Shown piece after piece: positions 63,420 to 64,000 of a DNA stretch of 64,000 nt. Source of the DNA: Pseudomonas sp. SL4(2022) (GTDB lineage Bacteria > Pseudomonadota > Gammaproteobacteria > Pseudomonadales > Pseudomonadaceae); assembly GCF_026625725.1 (NCBI RefSeq), contig NZ_CP113060.1, positions 1,618,001-1,682,000 of the forward strand. Reading direction: 5' to 3'. Numbering within the stretch: the stretch's first letter is position 1; each line of letters begins with the position of its first letter. The translations under genes and the position numbers were made by a program. Under the pieces are notes generated by a model. It did not search any database and had not been told where the DNA came from. It saw only the letters and a list, made by a program, of their open reading frames with translations.

Positions 63420-64000
63420 ATGAATGCCGCCCTCAAACCCGTTACTCCGGCCGCTGTGCGTTGCCCGTCTTACTACAGCGCCACCCTCAATGAAGAAACC
63501 GATTACCCGACCCTGCAAGGCGAGGTCAGTGTCGATGTGGTGATCATCGGCGGCGGTTTTACCGGCGTGGCGTCTGCCGTGGAATTGACCGAGCGCGGCC
63601 TCAAGGTGGCGATTGTCGAAGCCAACAAGATTGGCTGGGGCGCCACCGGGCGCAACGGCGGGCAGGTCACTGGCAGCCTGTCGGGTGATGCGGCGATGAC
63701 CAAGCAGATGCGCAACACCCTCGGCGAGGAAGTCGAAGATTTTATCTGGCACCTGCGCTGGCGCGGCCACGAGATCATCAAGAACCGTGTGGAGAAGTAC
63801 GCCATCCCGTGCGACCTCAAGCACGGTCACCTGCACGCGGCCATGAAGCCCACGCATATGCAGGAGCTCGAAGCCACCTACGCCGAAGCACAGCGGCGCG
63901 GCATGGGCGCTGACGTGACCCTGCTCGACCGCGCCGGGGTGCGCAGCCACCTGGCCAGCGACCTGTACAGCGGCGCGCTGAAGAACACCCGCAACATGCA
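63420..64000 (+). CDS. FAD-dependent oxidoreductase, PuuB-like, 3' end outside window
   Basis: The first 193 codons of a D-amino-acid-oxidase-fold enzyme. The start is ATG AAT GCC, with AGGAAG upstream. The FAD fingerprint is VVIIGGGFTGVASAVELTERG near residue 40, followed by GWGATGRNGGQVTGSLSGD, which is typical of gamma-glutamylputrescine oxidoreductase and related enzymes. The protein would be about 430 residues; the remainder is beyond base 64000. A link to polyamine or amine breakdown is inferred from family only. Confidence 0.88.
   Translation, partial: MNAALKPVTPAAVRCPSYYSATLNEETDYPTLQGEVSVDVVIIGGGFTGVASAVELTERGLKVAIVEANKIGWGATGRNGGQVTGSLSGDAAMTKQMRNTLGEEVEDFIWHLRWRGHEIIKNRVEKYAIPCDLKHGHLHAAMKPTHMQELEATYAEAQRRGMGADVTLLDRAGVRSHLASDLYSGALKNTRNM

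Overview
The window looks like a chromosomal segment of an aerobic, GC-rich gamma-proteobacterium of the genus Pseudomonas (sensu lato). The pointers are the three-part pntAA-pntAB-pntB transhydrogenase, paired small DUF1127 and DUF2388 proteins, an fhp/hmp gene facing a NorR-type activator, a LexA-controlled PA0069-like radical SAM gene, gcdH next to a CaiB-type CoA-transferase, gabDT, and Pseudomonas-style Shine-Dalgarno sequences. No species can be named from the sequence alone.

Layout. 1-2 kb: start of a cytochrome c oxidase operon (coxB, ctaD cut by the window edge). 2-10 kb: carbonic anhydrase, SOS-linked radical SAM protein, AEC transporter, GFA protein, a large periplasmic Lnb/DUF4105 protein with two DUF2388 partners, and two DUF1127 proteins. 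10-17 kb: proton-translocating transhydrogenase and glutarate/glutaryl-CoA catabolism with its LysR regulator. 17-23 kb: nitric-oxide defence (nnrS, small membrane protein, flavohemoglobin, NorR/FhpR activator with a readable sigma-54 promoter and three tandem activator sites), then an HD-GYP c-di-GMP protein. 23-29 kb: a small surface-polysaccharide locus. 29-37.5 kb: an orphan type VI secretion (T6SS) island in the order hcp, palindromic element, vgrG, DUF4123 adaptor, two tandem DUF3304 immunity-like genes, Tle1-like lipase. 37.5-41 kb: a nucleotidyltransferase and an ABC exporter around decayed sequence, next to tRNA-Arg(CCG). 41-50 kb: gabD-gabT and three signalling proteins (REC-HDOD, CZB chemoreceptor, 7TMR-DISM/PAS/GGDEF/EAL). 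50-58 kb: an ArsS-type radical SAM operon of six tightly packed genes beside a broken BLUF photoreceptor gene. 58-64 kb: a chemoreceptor with a C-terminal sensor, DJ-1/PfpI protein, double cupin, old-yellow-enzyme reductase with its MerR regulator, and the start of a PuuB-like oxidoreductase.

How the genes fit together. The NO block can be read end to end: NO sensed by the GAF domain, activator bound at three TGTC-N5-GACA sites, sigma-54 promoter, flavohemoglobin. The T6SS island is one delivery unit with translational coupling from vgrG to the adaptor and from the second immunity gene to the effector. The least explained unit is the 50.8-58.1 kb operon. It combines an ArsS-like radical SAM enzyme, a sodium symporter, a metallophosphoesterase, a membrane VTT-domain/disulfide-reductase fusion, a DUF3047 secreted protein and a second flavoprotein, and has no arsenic methyltransferase in view. 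Other points worth attention are the Ser-to-Asp change in the lipase motif, the recently diverged immunity duplication, and an in-frame 9-bp repeat at the Q-loop of the ABC exporter.
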